This document shows positions 28,294 through 36,529 of a stretch of DNA of 64,000 nt, one piece after another. The notes beneath the pieces were generated by a model. That model searched no databases. It was given only the letters and a program-made list of their open reading frames with translations, and had not been told where the DNA came from. Position 1 is the stretch's first letter, and the number at the start of each line of letters is the position of its first letter. Source of the stretch: Candidatus Endomicrobiellum devescovinae (GTDB taxonomy: Bacteria > Elusimicrobiota > Endomicrobiia > Endomicrobiales > Endomicrobiaceae); assembly GCA_031267795.1 (NCBI GenBank), contig JAIRYK010000010.1, positions 62,001 through 126,000 of the forward strand, written 5' to 3'. The position numbers were made by a program, and so were the translations under genes.

Positions 28294-29397
28294 ATGTTTA
28301 AAATAGATTTTAGAAAATCAGACACTACGCTTATAGTCTTGATATGTTTGTGCGTCATTTTTGGAACGGTCATGGTTTTCTCTTCTAGCTTTATTAGTGC
28401 ATATCTCAGATGGTCTAGCCCGTACAAATTTTTTTTTAAGCAAATATTGTGGCTTTTAGTAGGTTTCGGCGCAATGTTTACAACAGCTTTTATAATCAAT
28501 TATAAATTTTATAAAAAATATGCAAAAGTAATTTATATTATTTCTTGGATTTTTGTTGTAGCTGTGTTATTTTTTGGAGTATCAAGGCTTGGAGCAAAAC
28601 GATGGCTAAATCTTGGCTTCTTCACTATTCAACCCTCTGAATTTGCAAAAATAGCAATAGTTATAATAATTGCTGACTTTATATCAAGAAAGAAAAACAT
28701 GATTGAGGAATTAAAAGGTCTTATAGCTCCATCAGCTATAATTCTTTTTATGTTATTTCCTATTGCATTGGAGCCTGACTTGGGAACACCTATTCTGATA
28801 GCTGCGGTATGTTTTGCTATGCTTTTTTGCGCAGAGTTGCCAATGAAGGTTGTGCTCGTTAGCGGTACGATTGGCGCATTGCTAGTTACTGAAGAAATAA
28901 TAAGGAAACCGTACAGGCTTGCAAGGTTCCACGATTATTTAGCGTCTTTTATAAATATTGATGCTGCTTCATATCAGGTAAAACAGTCTTTAAATGCTTT
29001 AGGCGCTGGTGGTTTTTTTGGCAGAGGACTAGGTAAAAGCGAGATGAAACTTATGTATTTGCCAGAAGCCCACACCGATTTTATTTTTCCTATTATTGGG
29101 GAAGAGTTGGGGTTTTTAGGAGCTTGCGCTGTTATTGCTTTTTTTATCTATCTATTTTTAAAAGGGATAAAGATGAGTAAGTGTATGCCTGATGTTTTTT
29201 CTGAATATTTGTGTTTAGGAATAACGTTTGTCATTGTTTTTCAAGCAGTTATAAATTTATTCGTTGCCACTGGGATATTTCCAGCAAAGGGACTTCCTCT
29301 TCCTTTTATATCTTTTGGAGGAACATCTCTTGCTATAAGTATGGCGGCAGCTGGAATATTGATAAATTTATCGCAGTACAGTAAAAGAGAAATGTAA
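28294..29397 (+). CDS. ftsW: septal peptidoglycan polymerase FtsW (SEDS family)
   Basis: This 367-residue protein has about ten membrane segments. SEDS signatures are VFSSSF near the N-terminus, RLGAKRWLNLGFFTIQPSEFAKI, LEPDLGTP, GRGLGKSEMKLMYLPEAHTDFIF and the C-terminal GLPLPFISFGGTSL. As the partner of FtsI it polymerises lipid II at the septum. A GGTGAGG ribosome site precedes the ATG, and the end overlaps murG by one base. Position in the division cluster favours FtsW over RodA. Confidence 0.94.
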   Translation: MFKIDFRKSDTTLIVLICLCVIFGTVMVFSSSFISAYLRWSSPYKFFFKQILWLLVGFGAMFTTAFIINYKFYKKYAKVIYIISWIFVVAVLFFGVSRLGAKRWLNLGFFTIQPSEFAKIAIVIIIADFISRKKNMIEELKGLIAPSAIILFMLFPIALEPDLGTPILIAAVCFAMLFCAELPMKVVLVSGTIGALLVTEEIIRKPYRLARFHDYLASFINIDAASYQVKQSLNALGAGGFFGRGLGKSEMKLMYLPEAHTDFIFPIIGEELGFLGACAVIAFFIYLFLKGIKMSKCMPDVFSEYLCLGITFVIVFQAVINLFVATGIFPAKGLPLPFISFGGTSLAISMAAAGILINLSQYSKREM

Positions 29398-30479
29398 TGA
29401 AAAAAGATAAAAATAAAAATATTATCATTGCAGTAAGCGGAACAGGCGGTCATATATACCCGGGCATAGCTTTGGCTAGAGAGTTTCAAAGCAAAGGTTG
29501 TAATCCTATTTTTTTTATAAATAATAATTCTGCTTCTCTTGAAATTTTAAACAATAGTGGTTTCCAATATGTGGCTTTTAATATGGTTGGAATGCCTAGA
29601 AAATTTTCATTTTCATTTATAGTATTTTTAGCTAAATTAAAAATTTCTTTTTTAAAAGCTTTAAAGCAGATTCTTTATATAAACCCCGCAGCTGTTATCG
29701 GAACAGGCGGGTATCTTGCTGTTCCTGTATTATTTGCCGCTAAAACTTTAGGAAAGAAAATTTTTATACACGAGCAGAATACAATTCCGGGAAAAGCTAA
29801 TATACTTCTAAATAAAATAGCAGATGAGACTTTTGTAAGTTTTAGTTTTTCTACAAAATATTTTAAAAATAAAAATCTTGTTGTTTCTGGTTACCCTGTT
29901 CGGAAAGATATTCTTAGCGTATCAAAGAATGATGCTTTAAAAATGCTTAGTTTAAATGACAATATTTTTACGGTTTTAATTTTCGGTGGCAGTTTGGGAG
30001 CAGTAAAATTGAACGAAGTTACGTGTAAAGCCCTTTTACGTTTTATTTCAAGCAAGGAAATGCAAGTGATTCATATAACTGGAGCAAAAGATTTTGCAAG
30101 GATACAAGATATTGTCGGAGTGCGCACGAATTACAGAATATTTAACTACATGCATAATATAGCATATGCTTATGCCGCATGCGATATGGTTATATCGCGC
30201 TCAGGTGCTGGAACTGTTTTTGAGCTTAAGGCTTTAGGAAAGACTGCCATTTTAATTCCATATCCGTATGCGACAGACAACCATCAATATTGGAATGCTA
30301 AAGAAATTGAAGAAAAAGGAAAAGTAAAAGTAATTGAAGAAAAAGATTTTACAGAAAAAAATCTATTGGAAGCTGTTGAAATTCTTAAGATAAATGCAAA
30401 AAAAGCTGCAGTAAAAAATATTGTTAAACAGCCGCAAGAAATAATATATGAGGAAATAACTAAATGTATAAAATCCTGA
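29397..30479 (+). CDS. murG: UDP-GlcNAc--lipid I GlcNAc transferase
   Basis: This 360-residue GT28 enzyme converts lipid I to lipid II at the inner membrane face. It shows the N-terminal glycine-rich SGTGGHIYPGIALA, GTGGYLAVP, HEQNTIPGKAN, FGGSLGA and the C-terminal donor site SRSGAGTVFELKALGKTAILIPYPYA. It overlaps ftsW by one base and the following surE by 16 bases. Confidence 0.95.
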   Translation: MKKDKNKNIIIAVSGTGGHIYPGIALAREFQSKGCNPIFFINNNSASLEILNNSGFQYVAFNMVGMPRKFSFSFIVFLAKLKISFLKALKQILYINPAAVIGTGGYLAVPVLFAAKTLGKKIFIHEQNTIPGKANILLNKIADETFVSFSFSTKYFKNKNLVVSGYPVRKDILSVSKNDALKMLSLNDNIFTVLIFGGSLGAVKLNEVTCKALLRFISSKEMQVIHITGAKDFARIQDIVGVRTNYRIFNYMHNIAYAYAACDMVISRSGAGTVFELKALGKTAILIPYPYATDNHQYWNAKEIEEKGKVKVIEEKDFTEKNLLEAVEILKINAKKAAVKNIVKQPQEIIYEEITKCIKS

Positions 30480-31204
30480 TTTCAAATGACGACGGAATGA
30501 AAGGTCCGGGTCTACGCCCACTTATAAGAGAGCTTTCCAAAATAGCTAAAGTTTATGTTATTGTTCCAAAAAATCAAATGTCTGGAACAGGGCATGGCAT
30601 ATCTCTCGCCAAATACAAAAAAGTAGAAAAAATAGAAAAAGATTTTTATATAGTCAAAGGCGGCACTCCTGCTGACTGTGTAAAATATGGATTATACTTC
30701 CTTTTCAAAAATAAAATAGATTTAGTTGTTTCTGGTATTAACACATGTCCAAACTTAGGGCAAGACGTAATATATTCTGGTACAGTAGGAGCTGCAAGAG
30801 AAGGAGCTATGAAAGGAATTCCATCAATAGCTGTTTCAGCTGCAGAAATGTATGCAAAAGACTACGATCACTCTGCGCAAGCTGCAAGAGAGATAGCTGA
30901 AAAAATATTAAAGAAGAAAAAGTTTTTTAAAGACGTTTGTTTGAACATAAATATCCCCAAGAATTATAAAGGTATAAAAGTTGTTCCTCTAGGAATAAGC
31001 GATTATAATGAAAATGTTGAGACTGTTATTGATGCAAAAGGTAATTTTTCATACAAACTTTCTGGTAGGTATATTTCAGGCAAGAAGAATAAATGGAGCG
31101 ATGTGGATATGATAGATAAAGGATATATTTCCGTAACTCCTTTGCAAATAGATCAGACAAATTTTTCTATGATAAAAAGGGTACAAAAAATTAAATTAGG
31201 CTAG
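30464..31204 (+). CDS. surE: 5'/3'-nucleotidase SurE
   Basis: This 246-residue metal-dependent nucleotidase opens with the metal-binding ISNDDGMKGPGLRPL, followed by VVPKNQMSGTGHGIS, GTPADCVKYGL and SGINTCPNLGQDVIYSGTV. It dephosphorylates nucleoside monophosphates. The gene overlaps murG by 16 bases, so it is translated from the cell-wall operon, in the place usually occupied by murC. Confidence 0.95.
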   Translation: MYKILISNDDGMKGPGLRPLIRELSKIAKVYVIVPKNQMSGTGHGISLAKYKKVEKIEKDFYIVKGGTPADCVKYGLYFLFKNKIDLVVSGINTCPNLGQDVIYSGTVGAAREGAMKGIPSIAVSAAEMYAKDYDHSAQAAREIAEKILKKKKFFKDVCLNINIPKNYKGIKVVPLGISDYNENVETVIDAKGNFSYKLSGRYISGKKNKWSDVDMIDKGYISVTPLQIDQTNFSMIKRVQKIKLG

Positions 31205-31319
31205 TAAGTTAATTGCGCAATATTTTGCGAATTCTGCGAGGCGTGCGATTGCGAAGTTTACACAAGAAGTAAATGAGTGGATATGCACAATACAGAATTG
31301 CAGAAGACAAAACAAAAAA

Positions 31320-33359
31320 ATGGAAAAATTTAAATTAGTATCAAACTTCAAACCATCAGGCGATCAGCCTCATGCAATTGACGAACTTTATCATAATTAT
31401 CTTAAAGGTAAAGATTCGCAGGTTTTGCTTGGCGTTACTGGTTCAGGTAAAACTTTTGTTATGGCAAACGTAATAGAAAAACTTCAAAAGCCTACTATTA
31501 TAATCTCCCCAAATAAAATTTTAGCGGCTCAAACTTATGCTGAGTTTAAATCTTTTTTTCCAAATAATGCAATTGAATATTTCATATCTTATTATGATTA
31601 CTATCAACCTGAAGCGTATATTCCATCAAGTGATACATACATAGAAAAAGACGCTTCTATAAACGATCACATAGACAGACTTAGACTTAAAGCCACAACG
31701 TCTCTATTGGAAAGAAAAGACGTTATTGTAGTGGCATCTGTTTCATGCATATACAATCTTGGCTCACCTAAAGATTATCAAAATAGGTGCATTGAAATTA
31801 TTTCAGGTAAAAAGAAATCAATGAAGAGCCTATTATCTGAGCTTGTGGCAAGCTATTATGAAAGAAATGAGGTTGAATTTATAAGAGGTCGTTTTAGAGT
31901 TAAAGGAGATACAGTTGAAATTTTTCCAGCTTATCTTGAGACTGCTATAAGGATTGAATTTTATGGAGACGAAATAGAAAGCATAAAAGAGTTTAATCCT
32001 CTTACAGGCGAGATAATAAACAAAAAAGATAGGGCTTACATATATCCTGCAAAGTTATTTGTTACAGATAGAAAAAAGATTGAAAGAGCCTTAAAAAATA
32101 TACAGATTGAACTGGTGGAGCGTCTTAAGGTTCTAAAGTCTCAGAATAAGCTCTTAGAAGCTCAAAGGCTTGAGCAGAGAACAAAGTATGATATGGAAAT
32201 GTTGAGGGAAACAGGTTCTTGTAATGGCGTTGAAAATTATTCAAGACATTTGGCTGGAAATCCTGAGGGAGCAAGACCAACTACTCTTATAGATTATTTT
32301 TTACAAGATAATAACGATTTTTTAATAATAGCCGATGAGTCGCACATATCTCTACCTCAGATTAGGGGGATGTATGAAGGCGATAGAAGTAGAAAACAGA
32401 CTCTTATAGATTTTGGGTTTAGACTTCCGTCTGCGCTGGATAATAGACCGTTAAGATTCAATGAGTTTGAAGGGCTTATAAAAAAGATTATGATGGTATC
32501 TGCAACACCTGGAGCTTACGAGCTTGAAAGAAGTAAAAAGAATATAGTTGACTTGATTATCCGTCCGACAGGTCTTGTGGATCCTGAAGTTGTCATTCGT
32601 CCTATTGAGGGACAAATACAAGATTTAATGATTGAAATCAAAAAAACGGCTGATAAAAAACAAAGAACTTTGATTACTACTCTTACAAAAAAAACTGCTG
32701 AGGATTTAGCCTTTTACCTTAAAGAAAAAGGATTTAAAGTTGAATATTTGCATTCAGAAATAGAAACATTGGAGAGAATAGAAATCCTCAAAGATCTTCG
32801 CTTGGGCAAATTTGATGTGTTAGTGGGAATAAATCTTTTAAGGGAAGGGTTAGATTTGCCCGAAGTGTCGTTGGTAGCTGTTTTGGATGCTGACAAAGAA
32901 GGTTTTTTGCGCTCTGAGCCTACTCTTATACAGATTTGCGGCAGAGCTGCAAGAAATATAGACGGTCATGTTATTTTTTATGCAGATAACATGACAGGTT
33001 CAATGCAGAGAGCTTTAAATGAGATGGAACGTCGTAGAAAAAAACAGATTGAATACAACAAAAAAAATGGTATTCAGCCAAAGACAATAATAAAAGCTGT
33101 TCACGAGCTTGACGAATTTCAAAATTTATCAAGGCAGAAGTCTATATCGCAAATTATTGAAGAAGAAAGATACGATTATGCTGTTACGCCTAAAAATATT
33201 GACAGTATAATCAGAGAATTGGAAGCACAAATGAAAGATGCAGCTGAAAATCTGGATTTTGAAACTGCTGCAGTCCTAAGGGATAAAATGCTTGAATTAA
33301 AAAATATGAAAGTAGGCACCTCGTCATTGGGAAAGAAAAAAAGAAGTAAGAAAAATTGA
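31320..33359 (+). CDS. uvrB: excinuclease ABC subunit B
   Basis: This 679-residue DNA repair helicase-like protein has Walker A LLGVTGSGKTF (about 37-47), the YDYYQPEAYIP beta-hairpin that clamps damaged DNA, DESH (helicase motif II), LREGLDLPEVSLVAVLDADKEGFLRS, and a C-terminal UVR domain (LEAQMKDAAENLDFETAAVLRDKM) that contacts UvrC. It loads at lesions with UvrA. No ribosome binding site is visible before the ATG, only an A-rich leader. UvrA and UvrC are not in the window. Confidence 0.97.
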   Translation: MEKFKLVSNFKPSGDQPHAIDELYHNYLKGKDSQVLLGVTGSGKTFVMANVIEKLQKPTIIISPNKILAAQTYAEFKSFFPNNAIEYFISYYDYYQPEAYIPSSDTYIEKDASINDHIDRLRLKATTSLLERKDVIVVASVSCIYNLGSPKDYQNRCIEIISGKKKSMKSLLSELVASYYERNEVEFIRGRFRVKGDTVEIFPAYLETAIRIEFYGDEIESIKEFNPLTGEIINKKDRAYIYPAKLFVTDRKKIERALKNIQIELVERLKVLKSQNKLLEAQRLEQRTKYDMEMLRETGSCNGVENYSRHLAGNPEGARPTTLIDYFLQDNNDFLIIADESHISLPQIRGMYEGDRSRKQTLIDFGFRLPSALDNRPLRFNEFEGLIKKIMMVSATPGAYELERSKKNIVDLIIRPTGLVDPEVVIRPIEGQIQDLMIEIKKTADKKQRTLITTLTKKTAEDLAFYLKEKGFKVEYLHSEIETLERIEILKDLRLGKFDVLVGINLLREGLDLPEVSLVAVLDADKEGFLRSEPTLIQICGRAARNIDGHVIFYADNMTGSMQRALNEMERRRKKQIEYNKKNGIQPKTIIKAVHELDEFQNLSRQKSISQIIEEERYDYAVTPKNIDSIIRELEAQMKDAAENLDFETAAVLRDKMLELKNMKVGTSSLGKKKRSKKN

Positions 33360-33384
33360 CATAAGGGGAGGTTTATGTTATAAT
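33356..33384 (+). promoter_or_regulatory. consensus sigma-70 promoter overlapping the uvrB stop codon
   Basis: TTGACA (33356-33361) and TATAAT (33379-33384) are both perfect consensus hexamers, 17 bases apart. The uvrB TGA stop is inside the -35 box. The expected transcription start is at 33391-33392, which is the first base of the next gene's ATG, so that mRNA would be leaderless. This is the strongest-looking promoter in the window. Confidence 0.88.
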
Positions 33385-33391
33385 CTTCTCC

Positions 33392-33691
33392 ATGAAATCA
33401 TGCGAATCGGCAATAGTTATTGCATTAACTTTAATAGCCGTTTCTGTGACGGTTGGCACAGTTTTTTTGATAATTGCTCTTGTTAAGGTTAGAAAAGTGG
33501 CGGGAGAGCTTGAAAAGGCTTTGCATAAACTTAACTCTGAACTAGATATTGTCAGCAGAGTGTCAAGCAAAGTTATCTCGTTAACCGAAAAAATATCATC
33601 TCCAGTTGTTTCAGCAGTTTCTCTTATCTTTTACGCTTTATCAAGCGTTAATAAAAGAAAAAAGCAGACAGGGGAAGAAAATGAGCGATAA
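33392..33691 (+). CDS. small membrane protein, DUF948-like
   Basis: This 99-residue protein has one N-terminal membrane segment (about 6-30) followed by an amphipathic coil (KVAGELEKALHKLNSELDIVSRVSSKV), matching the DUF948 pattern. No Shine-Dalgarno is positioned for the ATG, and the promoter at 33356-33384 predicts a leaderless message. The 3' end overlaps a YtxH-type gene; DUF948 and YtxH proteins are often adjacent and linked to envelope or general stress functions. Confidence 0.7.
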   Translation: MKSCESAIVIALTLIAVSVTVGTVFLIIALVKVRKVAGELEKALHKLNSELDIVSRVSSKVISLTEKISSPVVSAVSLIFYALSSVNKRKKQTGEENER

Positions 33692-33944
33692 TAAAGATAC
33701 TTTATTAGCTTTTATTTTGGGTGGACTAGTAGGGGCAGCACTTGGAGTATTGTATGCTCCTAAGTCTGGTAAAGAGACAAGGCGAGACATAAAGAAATTT
33801 AGTGAAGATGTTGCCGATAAGGTTAAAGATTTAGGTGAAGATTTAACCGAAAAAGGACGAAAGGTTTACGAAGACGGAAAAGATAAAATAAGCGAAGTTT
33901 TTGAAGCTGGTAAAAAGGCTTTTGAAGGTCATATCAGGAAGTAA
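33681..33944 (+). CDS. YtxH domain protein
   Basis: This 87-residue protein opens with a glycine-rich membrane segment, AFILGGLVGAALGVLYAPKSGKETR, the defining YtxH motif. It continues as a charged amphipathic helix with 11-residue-like periodicity (DKVKDLGEDLTEKGRKVYEDGKDKI), reminiscent of LEA/stress proteins. I start it at the ATG at 33681, with AGGGGAAG upstream; a longer frame from 33606 runs through the previous gene and is unlikely. It overlaps the DUF948-like gene by 11 bases. Confidence 0.8.
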   Translation: MSDNKDTLLAFILGGLVGAALGVLYAPKSGKETRRDIKKFSEDVADKVKDLGEDLTEKGRKVYEDGKDKISEVFEAGKKAFEGHIRK

Positions 33945-33959
33945 ACAGCTTTTAGGTAT

Positions 33960-34032
33960 GCTGAGGTAGCTCAGTTGGTAGAGCACAGGTCTGAAAAACC
34001 TGGTGTCGACAGTTCGATTCTGTCCCTCAGCA
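33960..34032 (+). tRNA. tRNA-Phe (GAA)
   Basis: Acceptor GCTGAGG/CCTCAGC, D arm GCTCAGTTGGTAGAGC, anticodon stem-loop CAGGTCTGAAAAACCTG with GAA, and T arm GACAGTTCGATTCTGTC. CCA is not encoded. The last 12 bases continue into the flanking 21-bp sequence that is repeated at 38285-38305, marking this gene as the target of an integrated element. Confidence 0.95.
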
Positions 34033-34041
34033 TATTTTTTA
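34021..34041 (+). repeat. attL-like direct repeat at the 3' end of tRNA-Phe
   Basis: The 21 bases starting with the T-arm end of tRNA-Phe (tgtccctcagca...) recur exactly at 38285-38305. A duplicated tRNA 3' end is the classic scar of a tyrosine-recombinase element. The copy inside the tRNA keeps the tRNA functional. Confidence 0.85.
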
Positions 34042-34062
34042 TATGTGATTTGGTCGTTTTTT

Positions 34063-34093
34063 GCGTACGGATTAAAATTCGTACGTTTTTTTT
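34063..34093 (+). terminator. rho-independent terminator downstream of tRNA-Phe
   Basis: A stem of cgtacggat with attcgtacg (one G-T pair) and a four-base loop, followed by eight Ts. It lies about 30 bases after tRNA-Phe, just inside the inserted element, and would end the tRNA transcript. Confidence 0.85.
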
Positions 34094-34157
34094 GTGTCAA
34101 TATGGTAGTTTTGCGACAGCATTGTTTAAGTAAGCAGGGCTTACGTTCGCATAAATA

Positions 34158-34331
34158 ATGTCTGCGTGCCTAATACGAATACACGGAGGCAACACAGCAA
34201 AAGACACGCAAGGGTGTATTCTTGTTGGAATAAATGATAAGGCTGTTTGGCTTAGTAATTCCACCCAATATGAAGAAAGAATTGTAGTTTTGATTGGGCA
34301 ATACCGCAAATGCTGGATAAGTATTGCTTAA
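34158..34331 (+). pseudogene. 5'-truncated DUF5675 family (phage-associated) gene
   Basis: The open frame encodes 57 residues containing RIHGGNTAKDTQGCILVG, the family hallmark, and ending NSTQYEERIVVLIGQYRKCW and a short tail. DUF5675 proteins have about 130 or more residues and are found in phages and integrative elements, with no established biochemical function. The N-terminal half is missing: an in-frame stop lies six bases before the ATG. A second, shorter relic of the same family is at 36327-36404. Confidence 0.7.
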
Positions 34332-34643
34332 ATAACCGCTAATCGTTTTTCATATCACTCCTTAATTTACATGCAAAAGTTCAAAGACATATTAGATTTT
34401 TTTTGCCGTTAGAAATATACAAAAATATTAAACTTTAACAAAGATAGTAAAAATAGATTTTATATATAAAAATCAATGTTTTTATTAAATGTTCGTCGTT
34501 GTTGTTAACGTTTTTTGTTGTTTTTAAAAAAAGTCTAATATATCGTGGACGCATACATAAACTTGACTTTTTAAGGTATATAGTGTATAGTTATTATATA
34601 TTAAACTATTAACTATGCATAAATAAAGAAAAGGTAAAACATT
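34332..34643. other. AT-rich gap, no gene except a promoter at its end
   Basis: About 310 bases of very AT-rich sequence between the DUF5675 remnant and the next broken gene. I find no open frame of meaningful length and no structured RNA. The only recognisable signal is the promoter at 34563-34591. Confidence 0.6.
34563..34591 (+). promoter_or_regulatory. sigma-70-like promoter inside the element
   Basis: TTGACT (34563-34568) and TATAGT (34586-34591) with a 17-base spacer, directed at the ORF starting at 34644 and possibly the Fic gene beyond it. Confidence 0.6.
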
Positions 34644-34964
34644 ATGATTATTGTTCTGATGATAATTGTAACTATCTTTTTCTTCTGTTTTCAAGCACAC
34701 ACTAAAGAAAAAAGGAAATATCAATATAGTGTTTTTTTAAAACATCTGTCACGTATTGATAATTTTTTAATGAGATTAATGCTTTAAGCGATTATATTAC
34801 TTGGAAATACCGAGATTTTAAATAGACATATTTTATGTCCTGACTGTTTTAGCGGTTTTTTGGTAGAGCGGGATGGCAAGTATAGGAAATTTCTCGGTTG
34901 CACCAATTTCCGTGATTGTTGCTATACGCTGAATCCACAAAAACATAAAATCTCCAGAATTTGA
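34644..34964 (+). pseudogene. membrane-anchored topoisomerase-type zinc-ribbon protein, interrupted by a stop codon
   Basis: A 47-codon frame starting MIIVLMIIVTIFFFCF (one membrane segment) stops at TAA 34785-34787. The same frame then runs on without interruption for 58 codons and contains LCPDCFSGFLVERDGKYRKF with GCTNFRDCCYT downstream, a four-cysteine zinc ribbon like those at the C-terminus of topoisomerase I and several nucleases. Continuity across the stop suggests one gene killed by a nonsense mutation. Alternatively the first part is a small real protein and the second a separate relic. An AAAGG-like site and the promoter at 34563-34591 precede it. Confidence 0.5.
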
Positions 34965-34988
34965 AAAAAATAATCAAAAGGATTGTTC

Positions 34989-35897
34989 ATGAAAGACCTA
35001 TTAAAAGAAATTACAAACAAAGAAAAACAAATAAAACTTATTGTTAAAAACCTTGAAAAGATGAGGGTTTTAAGGGATTGGTTATTGACGGAACTTGCTT
35101 ATACTTCTAACGCTATTGAGGGAAACACTTTAACCCGTAAAGAAACTAATAGAGCAATAACCCAAAATATTACAACAGGTTCAAAACCTATAAAAGATTA
35201 CCTTGAAGCAAAGAACCACGCTGACGCCTTTGAATTCGTTTTGAAACTATCTAAAAGTTCTAAATCCATTAGTGAAAATGATGTTTTATCTTTACATAAA
35301 CAGATATTAAAGGGAATTGACGAGGATTACAGCGGTAGATACCGTAATGTTAGGGTTCGCATATCAGGCTCGCAGGTAATTCTACCTAACGCTTTGAAAG
35401 TCCCAGATTTAATGCAAGATTTTTTCAAGTGGCTCAAAGCAAGTAAAGAGCCTGTATCGCTTACAGCAATACAATCCCATTTGCAATTTGTTTCAATTCA
35501 CCCGTTTATAGACGGCAATGGCAGAACAGCCCGCCTTTTAACAAATTTAATTTTGCTTAAAAATGGACTTCTGCCTTTAATTATTCGTCCAAGAGATAGA
35601 AAACAATACATAAACAGCATTGAAGAAGCTCAACTCAGAGGGAACGCTCAAAATTATGAGAAGTTTATGCTAAACGCTTATGTTCGTTCTATGGATACCT
35701 ACATAGAAATGTTTGACGAACAAAAGTCAGATATTCAAACAAATAAACTCTTAAAAATAAGTGAGTTTGCGAAATTAGCAAAAGTCCCCGTTTCAACAAT
35801 AAGGTATTATTTACGCATAGGCAAAATAAAACCCGTATCAAAAACCAAAGGGGACTATATGCTGTTTTCAAAAGAACAAGTTAAGGATTTGAAGTAA
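34989..35897 (+). CDS. Fic/DOC family protein with C-terminal MerR-like DNA-binding domain
   Basis: The 302-residue protein has the complete Fic active-site motif HPFIDGNGRTAR (171-182) with catalytic His 171, so it should transfer AMP (or another nucleotide-derived group) from its substrate nucleotide onto a target hydroxyl. The N-terminus carries TSNAIEGN (39-46), the (S/T)xxxE(G/N) inhibitory helix of class II Fic enzymes that blocks the active site until relieved. The C-terminus (about 255-300, ISEFAKLAKVPVSTIRYYLR) is a MerR-type helix-turn-helix. The ATG at 34989 has AAAAGGA upstream; a TTG at 34983 is less likely. It is the only clearly intact enzyme in the element. The target is unknown. 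Confidence 0.9.
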   Translation: MKDLLKEITNKEKQIKLIVKNLEKMRVLRDWLLTELAYTSNAIEGNTLTRKETNRAITQNITTGSKPIKDYLEAKNHADAFEFVLKLSKSSKSISENDVLSLHKQILKGIDEDYSGRYRNVRVRISGSQVILPNALKVPDLMQDFFKWLKASKEPVSLTAIQSHLQFVSIHPFIDGNGRTARLLTNLILLKNGLLPLIIRPRDRKQYINSIEEAQLRGNAQNYEKFMLNAYVRSMDTYIEMFDEQKSDIQTNKLLKISEFAKLAKVPVSTIRYYLRIGKIKPVSKTKGDYMLFSKEQVKDLK

Positions 35898-35899
35898 GG

Positions 35900-36137
35900 T
35901 CAGAGTTCAGAGTAAATCTCTGTGAAACTTTCAATCTGGTGAGCCATATAAATAATATCTTTGCTGTATTTAGTTCCAAATATCGCAACATCTTTGACCC
36001 CATTTGCTATAAAGAGTATCGTAAATAGCAAAATGTCTTTTATTATCAATGCTTTTTTGTGGTTCTAACCTTAAATATTCTCTTTCTATTTCTTTATAAT
36101 CTTTACGAATAGGTTCTAACCATTCGTTCGTTGTCAT
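35900..36137 (-). pseudogene. small unidentified gene, frame-disrupted
   Basis: On the minus strand an ATG at 36137 opens a frame of about 55 codons (MTTNEWLEPIRKDYKEIERE...) that stops near KWGQRCCDIWN. Another frame across the same point continues as KDVAIFGTKYSKDIIYMAHQ and ends at 35900. Both halves look like coding sequence, suggesting one indel near 36000. I do not recognise the family. Confidence 0.35.
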
Positions 36138-36326
36138 TTCCAATCCAAAATTCCATTGTTAATATAAAAATTAAAATTTTAAATCGTTTTTTTTATTTAA
36201 GTAAAATTAAGGTTATCGTCGTAGAGATATTTTGTGAAGAAAGATTTTAGGAAAACAAAGTTAAAGTATATTGTTAAGACTAGTATTTTTTAGCGAAATA
36301 AATATAAGATTTTTGCTGAATGTTCC
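36138..36326. other. AT-rich non-coding gap
   Basis: Sequence between the broken minus-strand gene and the second DUF5675 relic. Fragments of possible coding sequence are visible but none is assignable; probably decayed element DNA. Confidence 0.4.
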
Positions 36327-36404
36327 CATCCGATAAACTCAGGTGAACAGAAGATTGTAAATTTGATTAAGACGTATAAGGAATGCTGGATAACGGTTGC
36401 GTAG
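36327..36404 (+). pseudogene. short 3' relic of a second DUF5675 gene
   Basis: The frame reads INSGEQKIVNLIKTYKECW and then ITVA and a stop. It aligns with the end of the relic at 34158-34331 (NSTQYEERIVVLIGQYRKCW). Only the last two dozen or so codons survive. Confidence 0.45.
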
Positions 36405-36529
36405 CGTATCTGATAAAAAGCTCATAATTACCTAACTTTACAGCCTAAACCTTGAAATGCTAAAAGCTGAGCCAAACAGACGTTAGAGGTTATTAACTTC
36501 TGTAATTTAAATTTAGAGGAGAAAGTATT

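Noticed and set aside
33606-33680. Longer start for the YtxH-domain gene
   Set aside because: The extension reads through the DUF948-like gene in another frame, while the ATG at 33681 has a good ribosome site and begins the conserved domain.
34097-34309. Minus-strand frame of 70 codons after tRNA-Phe
   Set aside because: The plus strand here encodes the DUF5675 signature (RIHGGNTAKDTQGCILVG), so the minus frame is a shadow.
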